NCBI GenBank assembly: GCA_041781135.1
Contig: JBHAZV010000015.1
Span: 1 to 63,291, forward strand
From: JAUMXJ01 sp041781135
GTDB lineage: Bacteria > Bacillota > Clostridia > Peptostreptococcales > Acidaminobacteraceae
DNA: 63,291 nt
Direction: 5' to 3'
Shown one piece after another: positions 61,528 through 63,291 of the stretch. Positions within the stretch are counted from its first letter, which is position 1. The number at the start of each line of letters is the position of its first letter. The translations under genes and the position numbers were made by a program. The notes beneath the pieces are model-generated. The model ran no database searches. It was not told where the DNA came from and saw only the letters and a program-made list of their open reading frames with translations.

Positions 61528-62319
61528 ATGAAAAACTACTGCATTTTAGCTCTTATTCAAGGAGAGCGCGAAATAAATTTAGCCATATTTGAAAGCGAAG
61601 AAAACGCTCGCGCCTTTGCAATGCGGATTCCGGGGTACAGGGCGCAGCGCGTGCATATGGGCAGCAATGACGAATGCGCCGAAACGAATAAACACCATGC
61701 GTCAGAAGTAAAAGAACACTGCGAGACCGAAGCAAAAAAACACCGCGAGACCGAAGTACAAAACACCGCAGAAAAAACTGAGAACGAGCATCGATATATG
61801 CTCGATGAAATCATACAGCCCTCTGAACTGCCGGATTATATCGAAATAGAGTACAAAACCTGCAAAGCGCCGCTTAGCAGGTTTATGTTTGAGGAAGATG
61901 AACCTGTTATGGTAATTTACGAACATTTAAGCAATATGGATGCGGCTTGCCCTGAAATTTACACATCAGGTACAAATAAAAAAACAATGATAACAGGCTC
62001 AGCGCCAATAGATGCATACGTAGTGGAAAACAATAAAATAAAAGAATATGTAGAAAAACGCGAGAAAAATTACAGCGTGCTGAAGGCGGAGCTCGAAAAA
62101 CGCGGCTACGAGGTCAGCAGAGCGCACCGCGGCTCCGAAGACGGCGAAGCTGCAATATGCAGAAAATCGGCAAAAAATTCCGAAGTCGGAGATACAAGCA
62201 GCGCAAAACACGAGCCGTCATGGCATTTTTTAGGGCATCTCGACCCAAATTTTGTCTATGATTTTCCTCAAACGGAACACGAATTAAAAGAATACATCAA
62301 TTTTTTACTGGGGAATTAG
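61528..62319 (+). CDS. Protein of unknown function with Glu/Lys/His repeats
   Basis: I do not recognise this 263-residue soluble protein. Residues about 55-90 are a charged repeat (KEHCETEAKKHRETEVQ) that looks like a recent duplication at the DNA level (GCGAGACCGAAG twice). The N-terminus ILALIQGEREINLAIFESEENARAFAMRIPGY may be a small alpha-beta domain. It begins three bases after the permease stop and is followed by a HAD phosphatase at 4 bases, so the four genes seem to be one transcript. Confidence 0.7.
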   Translation: MKNYCILALIQGEREINLAIFESEENARAFAMRIPGYRAQRVHMGSNDECAETNKHHASEVKEHCETEAKKHRETEVQNTAEKTENEHRYMLDEIIQPSELPDYIEIEYKTCKAPLSRFMFEEDEPVMVIYEHLSNMDAACPEIYTSGTNKKTMITGSAPIDAYVVENNKIKEYVEKREKNYSVLKAELEKRGYEVSRAHRGSEDGEAAICRKSAKNSEVGDTSSAKHEPSWHFLGHLDPNFVYDFPQTEHELKEYINFLLGN

Positions 62320-62323
62320 AAAT

Positions 62324-62884
62324 ATGAAAAAGTACAATGCATATGATTTTGACGAAACGATTTTTGACGGCGACTGTTCTCGCGGCTATTATTTTTATGC
62401 TCTTAAAAAATACCCTTTTATCGCCTTGTACCTGCCATATCAGGCGTTTGCATACCTGATTTACAAGCTCGGCCTGCGCGATTCAAAATGGGTCAAGCAG
62501 TGTCTGTATATTTATTATCGCCATATGAAACCCGAAAGGGATATTCCTGATTTTTGGAATAAAAACCAGCATCGCATAAAAAAATATTATCTCGCCCAAA
62601 AGCAAGACGACGACATAATTATTTCTGCCTCTCCCGAACCGCTTGTGGCAGAGATGTGCAAACGTCTGGGGCTCACAAATATCATCGGAACGGATACGGA
62701 TATGCGCACAGGCAAAATTACAGGTCATAACTGCTATGGCGAAGGCAAGGTCAAGGTACTTGCCGAGCGCATGGGCGATGTCAAAATAAGCGAGTTCTAC
62801 TCCGATTCCTACTCTGACACGCCAATGGCGCGCCTTGCAGAGCGCGCATATCTTGTGACAGGTGAAGAACTAAGGCTTTGGTGA
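62324..62884 (+). CDS. HAD-IB family phosphatase
   Basis: A 186-residue haloacid dehalogenase-type hydrolase. Motif I is YDFDETIFDGD (nucleophile D, general acid D), motif II is ISASPEPLV, motif III has K in GEGKVKVL, and motif IV is YSDSYSDTPM. The IB subgroup includes phosphoserine phosphatase-like enzymes; the cap region with FIALYLPYQAFAYLIYK is hydrophobic, which hints at a lipid-type or membrane-near substrate. Last gene of the run; GGGGA upstream. Confidence 0.9.
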   Translation: MKKYNAYDFDETIFDGDCSRGYYFYALKKYPFIALYLPYQAFAYLIYKLGLRDSKWVKQCLYIYYRHMKPERDIPDFWNKNQHRIKKYYLAQKQDDDIIISASPEPLVAEMCKRLGLTNIIGTDTDMRTGKITGHNCYGEGKVKVLAERMGDVKISEFYSDSYSDTPMARLAERAYLVTGEELRLW

Positions 62885-62920
62885 TGCGCGCACATATTAA
62901 ACATACCATTTTAGCAATAT

Positions 62921-63146
62921 GCCGTGTTTGCCCATGAGTAAGCGCTTGCTGTACATCCAACGCGGACATTGTATTTGCTCATTTACTATATCATTATAAT
63001 TCTGTTGTATATAGTAAATGAGCTTGCTTATCAGCCGCATTTGCCTATGCGTAAGTTTTTGCGTATGCATCTGGTAAACAATACATTTGCTCATTTACTA
63101 TATAATGAAATCTTATTTGTATATAGTAAATGAGCTTGATGGTTAT
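62921..63146. repeat. Tandem duplication carrying two identical hairpins
   Basis: Two diverged units of about 112 bases (from 62921 and 63034). Each ends with the same 15-base inverted repeat GCTCATTTACTATAT / ATATAGTAAATGAGC, at 62977-62991 with 63009-63023, and 63089-63103 with 63121-63135. The arms are identical while loops and the units' first halves differ. This is the whole gap between the HAD gene and the rRNA terminator. Confidence 0.85.
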
Positions 63147-63176
63147 ATAGTTAAAATATATCCATTTCCGCATAAC

Positions 63177-63200
63177 AAAAAAGACGCCTTCTGGCGTCTT
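63177..63200 (-). terminator. Terminator shortly after the 16S rRNA gene
   Basis: AAGACGCC-agaa-GGCGTCTT on the minus strand, followed by TTTTTT. It stands about 45 bases behind the 16S 3' end, after the bases CTGTTCAGTTTTGAGGG that usually open a 16S-23S spacer. Confidence 0.92.
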
Positions 63201-63245
63201 ACGAGAACCCTCAAAACTGAACAGCAGTAGCACAGTCATTCCTTT

Positions 63246-63291
<46 letters not shown>

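Noticed and set aside
62897..63239. Two small minus-strand frames with similar peptides (LIYYIQ...IVNEQ)
   Set aside because: They are translations of the duplicated hairpin units; no ribosome-binding site, and the similarity comes from the inverted arms.

Overview
The window comes from a low-to-mid GC Gram-positive anaerobe, most likely a member of the Clostridia. The evidence is the ribosomal gene order rpmG-secE-nusG-rplKAJL-rpoBC and rpsL-rpsG-fusA-tuf, the rplU-prp-rpmA-obg block with an L27 N-terminal extension and its processing protease, a ThiI without rhodanese domain, a CD0519/CD1768-type membrane protein, lipoproteins and sharp Shine-Dalgarno sites. The exact genus cannot be fixed from sequence reading alone; an Anaerovoracaceae/Family XIII-like organism is a guess.

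Layout. 0-4 kb (minus): pyrimidine synthesis genes pyrC-pyrF-pyrK, where PyrK reads without a stop into the start of PyrD (apparent fusion), preceded by a cupin gene. 4.3-5.7 kb (plus): a D,D-carboxypeptidase. 5.9-10.2 kb (minus): rplU-prp-rpmA-(terminator)-obg-yhbY-nadD/yqeK fusion-ridA. 10.2-10.6 kb: short direct repeats and the broken start of an ATPase gene. 10.6-18 kb (minus): cheW, hutH and a 1746-residue pseudokinase/ATPase/GGDEF protein. 18-19.5 kb (plus): M23 peptidase and bactofilin. 19.6-21 kb (minus): an AT-rich HTH plus DUF1016 nuclease islet. 21-22 kb (minus): prepilin peptidase. 22-25.6 kb (plus): class A PBP. 25.7-29.8 kb (minus): tRNA thiolation operon with a 5-FCL/MnmA fusion, a cysteine desulfurase and ThiI. 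30-35.4 kb: YwaF-like membrane protein, YchF, TAXI receptor, and a Zn/Cd-type P1B ATPase with a long His/Cys-rich head. 35.4-35.75 kb: three tandem copies of a structured hairpin element with a compensatory base-pair change. 35.8-38.2 kb (minus): a surface electron-transfer/iron uptake operon under a clear Fur box. 38.3-38.5 kb: a rod-shaped non-coding RNA candidate with its own promoter. 38.5-55.6 kb (minus): the ribosomal/RNA polymerase superoperon, interrupted between rpoC and rpsL by a frameshifted acyltransferase and an SLH-domain remnant. 55.6-62.9 kb: a SnoaL-like protein, a membrane transporter-like protein, PepF, an ABC exporter pair and a HAD phosphatase. At the right edge lies the 3' end of a 16S rRNA gene (minus), followed within about 70 bases by a terminator, so no 23S gene follows it.

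Themes. Three apparent gene fusions (PyrK-PyrD, NadD-YqeK, 5-FCL-MnmA) occur in one window. Extended -10 promoters are frequent, and several plus-strand genes have the -10 box so close to the ATG that the mRNA would be leaderless. Many translational overlaps (ATGA type) tie operon genes together. The parts with most novelty are the covarying hairpin array (35.4-35.75 kb), the ncRNA at 38.3 kb, the pseudokinase-GGDEF giant, the fusions and the unlinked 16S gene.
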